Shown one piece after another: positions 1 to 12,323 of a DNA stretch of 64,000 nt (the stretch's first letter is position 1; the number at the start of each line of letters is the position of its first letter). Origin of the DNA: Volvox africanus (taxonomy: Eukaryota > Chlorophyta > Chlorophyceae > Chlamydomonadales > Volvocaceae). The notes below the pieces were generated by a model, which was not told the DNA's origin, made no database searches, and was given only the letters and a program-made list of their open reading frames with translations. The translations under genes and the position numbers were made by a program. Location: positions 1,488,001 to 1,552,000 of the forward strand of contig BSDZ01000089.1 in assembly GCA_030268105.1 (NCBI GenBank), read 5' to 3'.

Positions 1-300
1 GATCACCCTGTTCTGGAGCTATGGTATCTGCACCTGCAGTGCCAGGGCTATCTTGTCCTTTCCCCCAACTCTTATCTATTCCAGTAATGTAATAGAAGGA
101 TCTGTGATTAAAATCGGCTGTGCCATTTCGGTCCATAGAGATAGATTAACTTTTGCCTATCGAGTCTAGGCGGAGAGCACCGGAGAGATGAAGTTGGAGC
201 GTGATGTAATTTAGTTTCTTGAGATGCAGGAGATCGTCGCTTCTCGGCATAGGAAAGATGATCGCATTTAACTTCAAGGAGGGAGAGTAAGTTTTCAGTA

Positions 301-346
301 TGTTTGTGTGTGTGTGTGCGTGTGCGTGTGCGTATGTGTGTGCTTT
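301..346. repeat. (TG)n microsatellite in intron
   Basis: A TG-rich dinucleotide run with CG interruptions lies just upstream of the first visible amine-oxidase exon. A similar run is at about 729-775 in the next intron. Both are simple sequence. Confidence 0.8.
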
Positions 347-430
347 AGCAGCTCCTGTCATCCCAATACCTCTTTGCGTCCTTCTTCCAACCTTGTAACC
401 ACCCTCCCCCGATGCCCCCTCCCCCCGAAG

Positions 431-3342
431 GCTACCCCGAGGCTCAGGCCGAACTGGACTACGCGGCCCTGCAGCTGCAGCCCTTTTACGCCGGGGCCCT
501 GGTGTGGCAAGGGGGTTCCTTTCATCGGGTGGCTGATCCCCTCAGGCACTTTGCGGACGGTCTCGCCTCGCTCTCCAACTCTGTGGGTACACCTCTGGAC
601 AAAGTGATGGTGGGAGTATTCAGGTGGGCTGGTGCGGCTGGATGGGGAGGTAGGCGGATGAGGACAGGCTGGTGGGAAGTTGAGTTTGTTGGGGTATCGG
701 GGGATGGAGACGCGGACCTGAATCGCCAGAGTGTTTTTTTTGTATGTGTTTGTGTGTATGTGTGTGTATGTGTCGTCCGTCCGTGGTAGCGCTTTAGGGG
801 ACAACTTCAGGGGCAAGTGGTCAATTCTCGCGAACTTCACTTTGATCCCCTACCCCATGTCCACTGCGCATAATGCCGTTCCGGACAATCACCTTGCATC
901 CTCACTCGCGGCCTGCTTTACTTGTGCTCCATTTTTTCTACGCTGTGAACCGATCCCTCGGCTGGCTCAGCTCGCTGCCGCTTACCTCTTCCCCTTTTTA
1001 CCTCAGCACACCTCATTCGCTGCACACTCCACAACTCCAGGCTCAAGAGTTTGCTGGGTAGTGTGGATGAGTTGTTGGCGCGCCCCGAAACCACCATTTC
1101 GGAACGACTGAAGGTGAGGCTGAGGTTTAGCGGGGGCGTCCCAGGCAGGGATCGCAACGGGAGGGAGCGGGCAATAGCTGGCTTGCACCTGAGGACTTGT
1201 TGCCCTGGGGCCCCCGCCGTCGTAACCCTGGTGCAGTGCAGTGGTTCTTTAGGCAGACAGTATGAGCCGCGGTGGATCAAAACGGCTCCGATGATCCTCT
1301 TCATGTAATTGCACGCCTGCCAAACAGCGCCCAATCGCAATAGTCTTACCCTGCTCCCTCCTTCCCTCCTTCCCTGCCTGCCTGCCTGCCTGGTGTTTCC
1401 GTATGTTCATGTCGTCCCTGCAGGCTGAGGGTTTCACTGACTCAATCATCCGCAGCTTCTTCCGGCCCTTCCTGGGCGGCATCTTCTTCGACCGACAGCT
1501 GCGCACCTCCTCCCGTTTGTTCGAGTTCGTGATGCGGATGTTGGCGACCGGGTCCAACTGCCTCCCCGAGAAGGGCATCGGGGCGGTGGCGGACCAACTG
1601 GCGACTAAGCTGCCCCAGGGGGCTATCACCCTGAGTAAGGCCGACAAAGGACTGGATGCCTGTTGCCGAAATAGGGCTAGGTTGCTATGCCTTCGATGTT
1701 GGGGCGAGCTTCGTGGCTGACATCCAACTTGAGCATCAGGAGGGGCGTATGGGAAAGTTGAGGTTCCGGAGCGGGTACGAAACGGGCCTGAGAGGGCGTT
1801 TGATGGAAAGTTGATAACTGCAAGGTTGCAAGGGAGGAATCGTAATGAAGGGAGAAGTCTAATGGTTAGGGACTGGATGGGGGATTGGGCGGGCTGGCGC
1901 CATACGTGGCAGCCTGAGGTGGTGTGGACACGCGGTACCTGTGCCTCCTTGCCTGTTCTGTTTAACATTCTCTTGGGCTTCTGCCCCTTCCGTTGATTCG
2001 CTGGACACAGATACCAAGGTGGATGCCGTACGTGGCAAGGAGGTCATTTTGGCGGATGGCAAAAAGCTGACCGCGCGGCGAGGGGTGGTGGTGGCGGTAG
2101 AGGGACCTGAAGCCAGTCGCATTCTGGGGAATGCACTCCAGGTGCGGCGCGACGCGGTGCGGTGCGGTGGGTATGCTGTGGACGTGGGTGAAGCATGGTT
2201 CGCATTGCATGCACACGGCAAGGCGCGTGAGGAGATGAGGAAAACGACATTTACCGATCATGCCTTCACGGGGAATGTCAGGTGTGTGCGATTGGAAGTC
2301 CACAGTCTTGGTCCATGCCTTCGTGCTGTGGAATCACTGCGCCCAGACCACAGCAGTGAATTTATCGTATGCTTATATCTCGGCTACGCCATTGTATTCC
2401 CTTAAGTGGCTCAAGGCAAATCTCCCCTCGCAGTCCTCTCCTAGCAAACCTGATCCCGGTGTGGGCACCTGCTGCCTATACTTCCGGGCTCCGAAACCCC
2501 CCTCACCGGAGAACATTCTCTATCTCAATGGCGAGGACGGTGGCATCGTCAACAATTGCTGCTTTCCCTCAACCGTAGCGCCCTCGTATGCGCCCCCAGG
2601 CCAGGTGGGGTTATATTGTTTGCCTGCCGTAAACATATCAGCTGCCGTACATTCCCACCGAGGACGAATTGCAACTTGGCGTATCGTATCCCCATATCCT
2701 CACACGAACTCATCCTCTACAGTGAATGTAACTACTGCGCTTCATGTCTCCCTTCTTCCCTCTCCCAACCATTAGGCCCTTGTGTCCGCATCTACGGTTG
2801 GCATATTTCCCGAGCTGAGCGACGAGGTCCTGGAAGGGGAGGTTCGGAAGCAGCTGTCCACCTGGTTTGGGTCGGGGCAGGTGGCTTCCTGGACCCACCT
2901 AAGAACGTATCGCATCCCCTTCGCGCAACCCAATCAGGTGTGGAACCTCACTCCTCAGGGGTGCGCCCAGAGTAGACCCGGCCTTGGGAATTCAGGTTCG
3001 ATCCCGGCCGGCCGCAGGTGTGAATGAGTACTTGCTACCTTCTTGAAAAGAATTATTGGCAGCTTTGGATGTGTTGCGCCACCGCTTAGACTTTGGACCA
3101 CCGCTGGTATGGATGCCTACTTTGCTAACTGCCCGTCATGTCATATAGCCCTTGTTACCGGATGCCATAACCTCCACACGTTCCCCCAACTCTTCCCCTT
3201 CCAGGCCCCGCCCACCAACTTCAGCCGGCCAGTGGCCCTGGGCGGCGGCGTATTTGTGTGCGGCGACCACAGAGACAGCGCCACACTGGATGGAGCCATC
3301 AAGTCCGGGAGGAGGGCCGCGGAGGCGCTGCTGCAGCAGTAG
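431..3342 (+). CDS. FAD-dependent amine oxidase-like protein, plastid type (5' partial, 7 exons seen)
   Basis: Exons read as about 431-623, 1041-1113, 1424-1634, 2011-2141, 2434-2604, 2776-2937 and 3205-3342; all internal junctions are GT-AG and phases agree throughout. The spliced product matches the plant/algal amine-oxidase (phytoene-desaturase-like) flavoprotein family. Landmarks are YPEAQ and VADPLRHF in the first exon, FFRPFLGGIFFDRQL in the third, VAVEGPEA in the fourth, GIVNNCCFPSTVAPSY in the fifth, LRTYRIPFAQPNQ in the sixth, and a C-terminal VCGDHRDSATLDGAIKSGRR, the FAD-binding tail of the family. The N-terminal GxGxxG dinucleotide-binding motif is absent, so at least one exon lies upstream of the window. 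Plant members are predicted to be plastid proteins, but the substrate is not established, so I give no reaction. The stop is TAG at 3340-3342. The first exon's acceptor (position 430) is less certain than the others. Confidence 0.88.
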
Positions 3343-4785
3343 ATCTAGCACCCGTACCAGCAGCAGCAAGAGCGCCTCAGGCAGTGAAACGAAAAGATGA
3401 AAGATGAGTGGTGGACGGAATCAGGGCCTGGGCGTCGGTAGGTAATGGGTAATGGATGGAAGGCAGTTTGCTGAATGGCGAAGAAAGGGTGAGGCACTGA
3501 TGAATAACCCGGGGGTTGTCTCCGAGGACAGCTCGACGCGGGGTCTATACAAGCCGTGGTGTTGCTTGGTGCGTAACAGGGCTACTCAACGGACAGGTTC
3601 TGACGAAGGGGCGGGAATGTATTGTATGTTTTGGCTGTGACGGCATCCAATGGGGCTTGCAGCTCGCGCACAGCATGTTTAAACGTGCACGCATGGTGCT
3701 TCGTTGTCTTGATGCGGTACGATATGTTCCCCCTGGCGATGTGATTGGCCTGGTTGGAGTCATCCTGACAGGGTTTTTTCCTTCGTACCGTGATGACGGC
3801 AGATTTTGTATGCGGTTGTGTCGGCACGTCACGGGGTATGAAGATTCAATTTTATGTACAGACAAGTCCCTGGACGATTTGTCAACAAGAGGATCTAGAT
3901 GATGACTCGACATTGTGAAGAGGGTTTTTATGTCATCATAATTCATGTTTTTTGCAGTGGGGAGAGACAGTTTGCTTCGCCCTCCAGTTCGGACGAATGG
4001 CAAAGGGTTTGTACTAGAGAGCGCACCTGACATCCATATTCTGGAAATATATCACAAGCACTTGGTGTTATTTAATTATTTCTTGCCGTTAAGACAGGAT
4101 TTGTGAGATGCACACATACATTACTGGGCATTTTAGGACTGGGTGTCTTCCTCCATCCCAGCTTTGATTATCTGTGCCATGACAACACGTATACTGTACA
4201 TCAATATATCTAGCCATATCAGCTAGCTTTTCCAGCTTGTTCTCAAATCTTAGATTTCTCTCCTCCCACATGGTCATACGCCACACGGAGAGAAGCACAA
4301 CGCACACGGCCAGACTCTTCTCCTTTCAGACTGTTAGCCCAAGTAGGGGTCTAGCTGCACCGCATGCCGCATCCTGTGCTGCTGCCAGCCTAAAATAGGC
4401 ACAGCACGAGATACATGTATATACATAGCGTGCGGTGCGGCTAGAGACATCGATAAATAAAGCTGATGGAAGTCGGCACACCATTTATTAGATAGCGGCG
4501 TTGATAACGGAAAGGGTATAGGCATGGCAGAAATGGATTACAAGCCCCCGACACCTCCGCCAATGGAACAACCATCTGCGCAGCTACGCACCGCCACCAA
4601 TGAGGCGTGAGCAATCGCATCCCAGCAATGAGCCACGGAAGTAACGTTGCAGTCCTGCCTGCCGTCCGTCTTCCACACAGGTTCAAGCACCTCCGGTCTA
4701 AAGGGCCGTTGGTGAGCGCCAACACGCTGAAAAAACACTTTCGTGTTACGGGCCCAGACACGCGCCATCCATTTGTGCGCACTGC
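3343..4785. other. 3' flanks of the convergent amine oxidase and psaG genes
   Basis: No exon is recognised here. The interval must contain the amine oxidase 3' UTR from the left and the psaG 3' UTR from the right. ORFs on both strands have no family resemblance. Confidence 0.5.
4538..4542 (-). terminator. TGTAA polyadenylation signal of psaG
   Basis: TTACA on the plus strand reads TGTAA on the minus strand, about 245 bases past the psaG stop. TGTAA is the established polyadenylation signal of Chlamydomonas-type algae. Confidence 0.55.
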
Positions 4786-5735
4786 TTACGCCTGCAGCGA
4801 GTTGATGGCCAGCACCGCGAAGCCAACCGCGTGGCCCAGAGCACCCCAGCCGAAGACATCAATGATGTTGAAGCTGCACGATAAGGTAAGGGAAGGGACG
4901 TTATTGAAGACGTCTAGGCTCTATCTTCGTATCCAGCCTTCAAGACGTCAAACGGTGTTGCAGGGAGATCGCTGATATGTTCTTACGGGCCTTACGAGTC
5001 TGGAGAGATAGTCACATGGTAGTGCAGGCCAAGAAAAACACCAAAGCATGGATCAGCACTTACCCAGCCGGGTCGTTTGTGCCGAAGACAGTGCTGGTCT
5101 TCTGCAGGTCATCAAAGTAAGTGCTGCCGGTCGTCTTGGGGCCAACAGACGCGTCGAAGTTGGCCTCACGGCGCTGAAGGGACATAGAATGTCGGATTTA
5201 GCGATAACAACACCTCTAGGATATCCACATCGCAGCGCGAAGTCGACGAGGACACCAGAGTTTAACAGCGGAGTTTAACGTTTTTCACATAAGTGCGAGG
5301 AAGTATCGTCTTGCCCGCACCTGGTAGGGCAGGAAGACGAAGCGCCCAACAGCCAGGAAAGCAGCAGTGCTGCCGCTGATCACCAGGGCCGGGTCAAGGG
5401 CCGCCTGAGAATGACAAGGGGGTGGAAACCCAGGCGCGGTCAATTTACAGTTAAATGAGGTGCAGAGCAAAAGTATTTAAAGTGAGATCCTGGTTGGTCT
5501 ATGCATTTATGCTGCGGACTGATAAGCTATAACGGGCTTGCATTATCACTACTTGGGCCCCGTCAACTCTAGAGCGACGCAAGGAACGCAATTATAAATC
5601 AAGTATATGTAGATTATTACTAGAGAGTACAAGTCTGAACAAATCGCTTGCCTTCGTCACAACGGTGCGACGCGCCGGGCGGCGAGCCACGGCTGAGGCA
5701 CGCAGGGCAGGGCGGTTGGCGAGGGCGAGGGCCAT
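4786..5735 (-). CDS. psaG: Photosystem I reaction centre subunit V (PsaG) precursor
   Basis: Four exons on the minus strand: 5652-5735, 5321-5404, 5064-5173 and 4786-4873, giving a 121-residue precursor with TAA at 4786-4788. Exon 1 encodes an Arg/Ala-rich chloroplast transit peptide ending near VVTKA. The mature protein starts at about residue 29 with ALDPALVISGSTAAFLAVG, the first thylakoid membrane helix. A stromal loop RREANFDASVGPKTTG follows, then the second helix in exon 4 (GWGALGHAVGFAVLAINSL). This is the two-helix PsaG/PsaK fold; the sequence fits algal PsaG and not PsaK. PsaG sits at the photosystem I periphery and helps anchor LHCI and stabilise the complex. Intron 1 appears to use a GC donor (AAG|GCAAGC); introns 2 and 3 are GT-AG. 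The start is 90 bases from the nearest in-frame ATG of the divergent PPIase gene, so the two probably share promoter DNA. All four exons stay in frame. Confidence 0.95.
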
Positions 5736-5993
5736 TTTCACGGAAGGAGTCTTAGACACACGTCCTGGACTGGATTCAGCCTTACCTCTCCGATACTAAG
5801 AGACTGATCCAACGTACGGCGAGAGATGTGGTCTCGGTGCCATGCGCCTGGAGCACGCAGAGCACGCAAAGGCGGGCTCACCATCGTGAACAGTTTCCAA
5901 CACTACTTATCAAGTAGTACTATTCTGTATTATCCGAATTCCACTAATTATAACTTAGTAAAAAGTACGTCCATTTCCTGTGGGAAACGCATA
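5736..5993. promoter_or_regulatory. Divergent promoter region between psaG and the lumenal PPIase gene
   Basis: About 260 bases separate the psaG ATG (minus strand) from the chosen PPIase ATG (plus strand). The right half turns AT-rich, unlike the flanking coding DNA. No specific box is claimed. Confidence 0.4.
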
Positions 5994-8867
5994 ATGTTGG
6001 TTTTCAAGACGGAACCCTTAAGCTTAAAGACACATAATTGTGCATGCAAAAAAATAACCCCGGTACGCGCGTCACCAAAGGGAAATGGGACTGGCCCACG
6101 TCCTGTTCCGGCACACGCTTCCGGAGTTGGCGTCGAGCCCACCAGCTGTATTAGCACCAGCTTCGAGGACACGCATACTCGCATACAGACCGAGGACCCA
6201 CCTGGTCCCCGCCCTCCGCCTGCAACACGCCGGAAAGCTCTTGTGTCGCTGCCGGCAGCGGTTCTGAGTGCAGCTCTCCTGGGCCCCATGCTGGCGGTCG
6301 CGCGACCCGCAGGCGCGGCCGCGGACACCCTCGCGGCTATCGACTTGCAGCCCTCCACCAGTGGCCAGGGGGGGCTGGACACCACCATCACACACAGGGT
6401 GGGGCCACCGGCCAGGGTCAGGGCCGGCATCTGTGGGGGTGATGGCAAAGGCAAAGGTTTTCAATCCTTTCGGATCAAGCATAGAAAACGGGAGCTTCAG
6501 GTGACCCCGTAGCACCATCCTTGGCTGCACCAGCAGCACGCGGGCCTGCAGTCCACCAGGCGGAAGGAGCCGTCTCGGGCGGTACAGCAACGGGACGGGA
6601 GGAAGAACACGCAGTCCGCATTTACCTCGTGACATATCCCGTCCCAGGCTCAAACCGAACCCCAGGATCATAACTCGGGATGAAGGGACCGTTGACCTTA
6701 CGGCTGACTGAATATACCCGTACCTGAAATGGTCTCGCTGCCTTAGGGCTACTGGTTCGGGGATCTGGGGACTAAGCGGGGAAGAGATTCGATTTCGCTT
6801 TCTCCCCAACTCCTATCAGACCACCCCAATAGCCGACCGAATCTCGGGCGGATAGGGCCCACCGCCCGAGAGGATATCTGTAAGCCTTAGGATGCGCTGA
6901 TGCCCTGTCTGCCTCCCTTACCGTTCGCCGCAGGTCGCACTCACTATCGGCATCGCCGCAACAGCCCTCAAGCGGGCGGAGGAGAGGACCATCGGCGATA
7001 AGTCCATAATTCCGGAGGCGGCGCCCATTGGGAGAGTGATTATCGGTACGAAGTCCCGGGATGAAGGGACAGGGACAAGGGCAGGGGCACGACAGGCATG
7101 GTGTGTGTCATCCGGTCGGCACAGATAGCTGCTCGTGTCAAGCAAGTATCGTAGTTGAAGAGGCGCGGCACTCCGCCAGGGGGCGACAAATAGCGGGAAG
7201 GTCATCACACGACTGTGTAAAGACAGGAGTGCAGAACTGTTTCGGAAAGGACCTCTACATGTAATTGAAGGGGGCGAGGGGGCCGGTGATGCCAAGGAGG
7301 GGAGGGGTATGCGCAAGAGCACAACGGTCAGGTGAGTGGTATGTATGGGATTACCATTGGCGGCCCTCGTGGCTGTGTATCAGGTTGAATTTAACCTGGC
7401 ATCTCCCTCCCTCCACAACCCGGCTCAACTCAGCCTCGCAAACTTCTACACCTGGCATAGCCCTGCGCCGAACCACAGTGCATTAGGATTCCGACCAGAT
7501 ATGGTTTCGGAGCCGCCTACCTGACTGACGGAAATTTACAAACCCGCCGCAACACGGGTGGATCTGGACAGAGCATACCCACTTGTTGCCGTGGACGCCA
7601 GGGGGCGCGCAAAAGCGGAGGAGAGTTGAGGAAAAGATGGGAACTGAGGCGCGCGTATTCCACATTAGGGGTCGGGCACACGCTGGGAGGCATTTCAGCA
7701 GTGGCCGAAGTGCTCAAATGTTGGCGCCCCAAATGTGCTTCAATCTTCCGCAGGCTTGTATGGCAATGCCGTCCCACGTACCGTGTCCAATTTCCTCGCG
7801 CTGATCGAGAGTGGCAACTTGGTCGGTACCACCTTCAGTCGGGTGCTGGCGGGGGAGTACATCCAGGCGGGCAAGCAGGGGTCCAAGCGGCTGGGGGCGG
7901 TGGAGGTGCCGGCCACAGTCCAGGTGGGCCTCCTTGGCGGTACTGCGCGTCGTAAGAAGTGCACCGGAGGAAGGGGAGAGAGGGGGATTAGGCCGTATTC
8001 GTAGCAGCCGTGACCTCGTTTGACCCGGCTTGGCTCATTGTATGAATGGGGAACGCAATTTGGTGGAGGTAAAACGTCAACAGACGTACTAATTGTGTGT
8101 TCGCCCGGTGAATTCGCGGGCACTACAAAAACATGATCACTCTGACCCGACCCGATCCACGCTATACGGCATCACCCCGACGTCAATTCGCTCCTACGCT
8201 CCGAAACCTCGTTTTCCCGCGCAGCCCAACCCGGAGGTGTCGGAAGCTTCTGCCTTCCGGTTGCCTCACTACCGGCCCGGCACCGTGTCCCTAGCTCTCG
8301 GTGAGAACGACGAGGAGCCCTCACTGCGGCAGAGGCCCGAGTACCGGCCCGTCGAGTTCCTCATTACAACAGGTGAGGGGGAGAGGGAGGGAAAAGGGGC
8401 AGTAGGGTCTGGTAGGGTCATACCGACAGGTGAGCCTAAGGCAGGCGCATAGACCGGGTAAGGGAAGGATAGTGCTGCAGGGGGTTAGCATCCGCGTCCC
8501 GTCCCGTGCCCTGGAGGCCTTAGTGGGTTTCCCCAGATGCATGCTTTCTTGATGTTTCGCTGGCCCCGGCTGCCCGTGTGGCCTTCCAGGCCCCGGCCCT
8601 GTTCCCCGACTCAACGGCCAAAACATTGTGTTCGGTCGGGTGCTGGAGGGCATGTCGGTGGTGGGGCAGGTGGCGCAGGTACCAGTCTTCGGACCCTCAC
8701 CCGTCGGCAACAGCCTGGCGTTCAACAGCCTGGCGTCAGCTATTGGGGACGACCGCGCTGCAACTGTACGAAGAAAGTACGGAAAGCCCCTTAAGGCAGT
8801 GGTCATATTGGGATCAGAGGTGCTAACGGAAGAGGGGGAGGTGACAGGGAGAGCGGGGCAGGAGTAG
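5994..8867 (+). CDS. Cyclophilin-type peptidyl-prolyl isomerase, predicted thylakoid lumen
   Basis: Exons: 5994-6398, 6934-7045, 7754-7923, 8225-8372 and 8590-8867 (stop included). All junctions are GT-AG and the phases join. Exon 1 encodes a plastid presequence, then a twin-arginine lumen signal: RRK followed by a hydrophobic Ala/Leu stretch ending ARPAGAA, then DTTITHR. Exons 2-5 give IGRVIIG/LYGNAVPRTVSNF, SLALGENDEEPSLRQRPEYR, VEFLITTGPGP, NIVFGRVLEGMSVV and RPLK-type PLKAVVI. These are the strands and loops of a divergent plastid cyclophilin like Arabidopsis CYP28 (family resemblance from memory). Canonical cyclophilins have an FxFHR active-site segment; here that region is replaced (TTFSRVLAGEYIQAGKQG), so catalytic activity is doubtful and a chaperone role is possible. 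An earlier in-frame ATG exists at 5826, but the sequence between is AT-rich and looks like leader, so I prefer 5994. The start is uncertain and the rest is firm. Confidence 0.85.
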
Positions 8868-10345
8868 GCGTAGGCGTCGTAGATGCAATCGATGCCTGGC
8901 TTCAGTCCGATCTCTAGCGGCATCTGAGGTAGCAGCGGATGCACGTTGAAATGGGCGGAGGGAGGCGGTGACGGAGCAGCGCTGTCCCCTGGTGTGGAGG
9001 CGCGGAGGGTTGGTCAAGAAGGGGAATCCATATCTTTGGCTAAATGCACCTTCTTGGAGGACAAGGGTCAGAAGGGTGAGGGAAAGGATTGTCAAGAGAC
9101 GGCTGCGTATTTTGATTGGTGATTCGCCGCTAACACGTCAGGTGCAAAAGCCCCAGGTGAATAAGCTGTGCGCTGCCACACAGGCACGACCAGAGCAACA
9201 CTGTTGGGGCGCTGGATCCTAGGGCGATACCGGCTGGCTTGTCCCAGAGTCCGCTGCAGTACCCTGGATCGGACAACATCAGGGGCGAAGAGCCCATCGG
9301 GCCACATCACTGGTGTAGTCATGTTTTGATTTAGCTAGGTCACCTGTCAGCTGTCGCCCTCTCCCGCTCACTCTCGCCTGGGGGAGATGGGAGATGGGTA
9401 GCACTGCCGCGGCTATGACAGCATGGAACCGTGAGTCCTTACAGCATTCAGGACGGGGACGAGGCAAATAACAAAACACGGTTTATCCCAAACACCTGGC
9501 AACATATCCGCAGTTCTTGCTGCCGCTCCGCATGACTCATCAGCGAACAGGAAGATATACTCCCCCTGGGCCCGCTAACATGTGGTACGTCGTAATCCAC
9601 CACGGCAGCCCAAGCTCATTGGTACATGAACAAGTTGCACAATGTTGCACCATCTCGGTGCGTCGCGACGAAAACCCCACCGCACGCGCACATGCAAACA
9701 CCAACTGCTACTGCTATCCTTCAATGAAAGGCCATTAACTGCGACCTCTAGAGCGTCCATTAACGTTCTCTGCGCCAGTTTCCAGACGTTTCCAGCGCGC
9801 AATACCCACCGCTTCTTCTCAGCACCGCTGTCGCATGTGCACATGTGCAAGCCGTATTCCTTCGCGCTTCAAAGGCGTGGGGTCCTGCGGCCCTCGTCAT
9901 TATTGTGCGTCAAGCGGAAAGTTCTGACAGCAGTTGTGGGCCATCCGCCCATGAACCGCAGACGACTACTCCAAGCCCTTAGCATTCGGCACAATACATC
10001 AAACCGCACCCTACTTCCAGACCAATCAGCTGGTGCTACAAGGCTCACTGGTACACCGGAGCTGCGACTGTCAGTACTTGATTTTCAAGCACACGGAGGA
10101 CATTAACAACCACCCGACGTGCCAGGGTGGACCAAAAGCACCTCCAATACACCACACCATGTTAAGTGTGTGCATAGGGGCCATATCCTGGCATCGATGA
10201 GCGTTGTATAGCGGGACGGCAAGTCCCCAACCCCAAGTCAACACCCAGCCTTTTAGCAGGGTGCTTATGCTCTTCCCTTCCTGTGCCTCCTGCACCAATG
10301 CTACTCTCCGCCTGCGCCGCCTGCACATTCCAAGGCAATCCTACT
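8868..10345. other. Intergenic: convergent 3' flanks, no gene recognised
   Basis: This lies between the PPIase stop and the end of the minus-strand propeller ORF. Small ORFs on both strands have no recognisable domain. It should contain two 3' UTRs. Confidence 0.45.
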
Positions 10346-12178
10346 TCACACCACACAGGCCATGCTGGGATGCAAATGCTCGCGCGTCACCCGCCATCGT
10401 ACCCGCACAGCTACCTCGCACCCAACCTCCCGCCCCAAAGACTCGGAACAACTCAACTGCTGACTCCCCAGTTCCTCATCCTCTTTAGCTGCTTCCGACC
10501 GCCCGAACCCCTCCACCAGCACCCCCACCCGGCACTCCCACCCCGACGGGTTCCTATCATGCTGAGAGGGATCCTCGTGGAGTGTCATACACAGCAGCGG
10601 CTGCCGCGGTGACGTATCCGCACCCAAGCTGCCGGCAGCTGGGTGTGGTACCGCATAACTGCCGCCTGCCGCCTGCAAATCGCTGCGGTCAGCGCGACAG
10701 GATAAGGAATGTCGCTGGACAGGGGGAAGCTGTGGCACCCAGCAAAGGTCCCATGCCAGCATGACCCGCCCAGCCCCTGGGCCTGAGGCTCCCACCGCAG
10801 CAACGCAGCCACCAGTGCTGATTGAGCCGTCCAAGTCGCCAGTAGCGGAGGTGTACCTGCGGCGAACACTGCCCCGGTTGCCCTTTGCGGACCTTGACGC
10901 GGAACTGCCCGGGCTAGCAGAATGAAGCGGTGGCGATGACGTGGATGGCCCTAAGCTATCCATGGCAGCTTCGGTCTGTTGTTGGTTCGGAGCCTTCACG
11001 GGCAGCGGAGATAACGACATAGGGGGCAGCGGCAACGGCACCAACCGCAGTACGGTGCCAGCCAGCGCCCCGTACATCGGGCCCGCCAGCTCAATGACAC
11101 CCCCGTCGTACGATGTCACCCAAAGGCTGCTGCCGTCTGGTGAGAAGCGCAGCCCCGATGGCCGCCGCAGCACCGCTGGGCCGGGTACGAAGACGTAGGG
11201 TGTGACACCTACAGGGCCCGATGAACCGTTCAGCGCCAATTGAGCATCTGCTGTGTGGTATTGCTGCTGTTGACCTTGTGCAGCGGCACCAACGTCTTGC
11301 AGCTGACCGTCGGCATGCATCTTAGTGGCCGCCGCGGCTCCGCTCTGGCCCAAGCCGACGCCCAGACACTCCAGGGGCACGCACATCACGTTGCCGGAGG
11401 TCTGCGGTGGAGGCACGTGCGTATAAATCCGCTTCCGTACCTCGTACGGACGGTCTACTGCACAGTAGAGTGCGCTGCCGTCCGGTGCCAGCGTCAAGCC
11501 CCAGCTGATCCAGCCGACGCCCGCTACGATTTTCGCCAGCACGATGCCACAGCCGTAAGAAACTTGGCCGCCGTACCACTGGTGCCGCCGGCTGGGGGAG
11601 GCGGCTACTGATGTATTGGGCTGGAGCCCAATACGCGCCACTGTGCAATCTTGGCAGCTTACAACGTAAAGATGGTCGTGCGACGCACACACTCCTTCGG
11701 GCTCTGCCAGATCCGTATGTTGTGCGTTGAAGGTGATAAAGATGCCCAGCGGCAGTAGCGTGGTGGCATCAAAAGCTGCCAGGCCCGGAACGCTGTAGCA
11801 GCAAACGTATAGTGTTTGACCCACGCGGCGGCGATGAAGTGCTTGGGCTGTGCCTGCAATCACTCGGGCTGCAGCAGCGCCACTATGCCCCCTAGAGTCG
11901 CCTGGTTCCGACATTTTTTCAGATCTTCCTATTCCTGCTACTGTGGCAGCATAATCGGTAACTGCTACAGCCGCTGCCGCCAACCTAAAAGGTTCCCAGG
12001 CTGGTGGACCGACAGTAATGCCCGTCATCCAAGGGTGTGCGGCCGGTTTACGGGGGCGCAGGCACTTGCGCTTGCGGGGTGCTCGCGGCTGATCCGAGGT
12101 CCATGAATTCCACATGACGGCGCGGCTGGGGTCCGGGCCCTGCGGAGGGTGCCAAAGGACACGGTCCAGGTCCGCCAC
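10346..12178 (-). CDS. Large beta-propeller-like protein (NHL/SMP-30-like repeats), function unknown
   Basis: A 610-codon open frame on the minus strand with strong Ala/Gly/Pro/Ser bias typical of volvocalean proteins. Two repeats have propeller-blade character: GLTLAPDGSALYCAVDRP at about residues 227-244 and GLRFSPDGSSLWVTSYDGG at about 335-353. An earlier blade-like segment contains AEPEGVCASHDHLYVVSC. Such xxxPDGxxLyV motifs occur in NHL, SMP-30/gluconolactonase and WD-type propellers. The last third is low-complexity linker (Ser, Gln and Gly runs). Start: ATG at 12176-12178, though the frame stays open for some codons upstream, so a longer N-terminus or an upstream exon is possible. Not assigned to a pathway. 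Length and absence of stops in a GC-rich frame argue that it is real, but part of the tail could be read-through past an unseen intron. Confidence 0.6.
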   Translation of the reverse strand: MADLDRVLWHPPQGPDPSRAVMWNSWTSDQPRAPRKRKCLRPRKPAAHPWMTGITVGPPAWEPFRLAAAAVAVTDYAATVAGIGRSEKMSEPGDSRGHSGAAAARVIAGTAQALHRRRVGQTLYVCCYSVPGLAAFDATTLLPLGIFITFNAQHTDLAEPEGVCASHDHLYVVSCQDCTVARIGLQPNTSVAASPSRRHQWYGGQVSYGCGIVLAKIVAGVGWISWGLTLAPDGSALYCAVDRPYEVRKRIYTHVPPPQTSGNVMCVPLECLGVGLGQSGAAAATKMHADGQLQDVGAAAQGQQQQYHTADAQLALNGSSGPVGVTPYVFVPGPAVLRRPSGLRFSPDGSSLWVTSYDGGVIELAGPMYGALAGTVLRLVPLPLPPMSLSPLPVKAPNQQQTEAAMDSLGPSTSSPPLHSASPGSSASRSAKGNRGSVRRRYTSATGDLDGSISTGGCVAAVGASGPGAGRVMLAWDLCWVPQLPPVQRHSLSCRADRSDLQAAGGSYAVPHPAAGSLGADTSPRQPLLCMTLHEDPSQHDRNPSGWECRVGVLVEGFGRSEAAKEDEELGSQQLSCSESLGREVGCEVAVRVRWRVTREHLHPSMACVV

Positions 12179-12323
12179 CGGTGCCGGCGAAATGTTGACG
12201 TCAAACGGGAAATGTATGCGGCAAGCATAGCCGAGTCATCTGGGTTGAGACTCTGGTATGCTATCTGGTATTCCATAAAATGAACTGTGGGCCCTATGTA
12301 TGAGATTTGAGGTTTCGTTGTCG

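Noticed and set aside
358..840. Minus-strand ORFs over the amine oxidase and PPIase exons
   Set aside because: Shadows of GC-rich coding exons and TG microsatellites.
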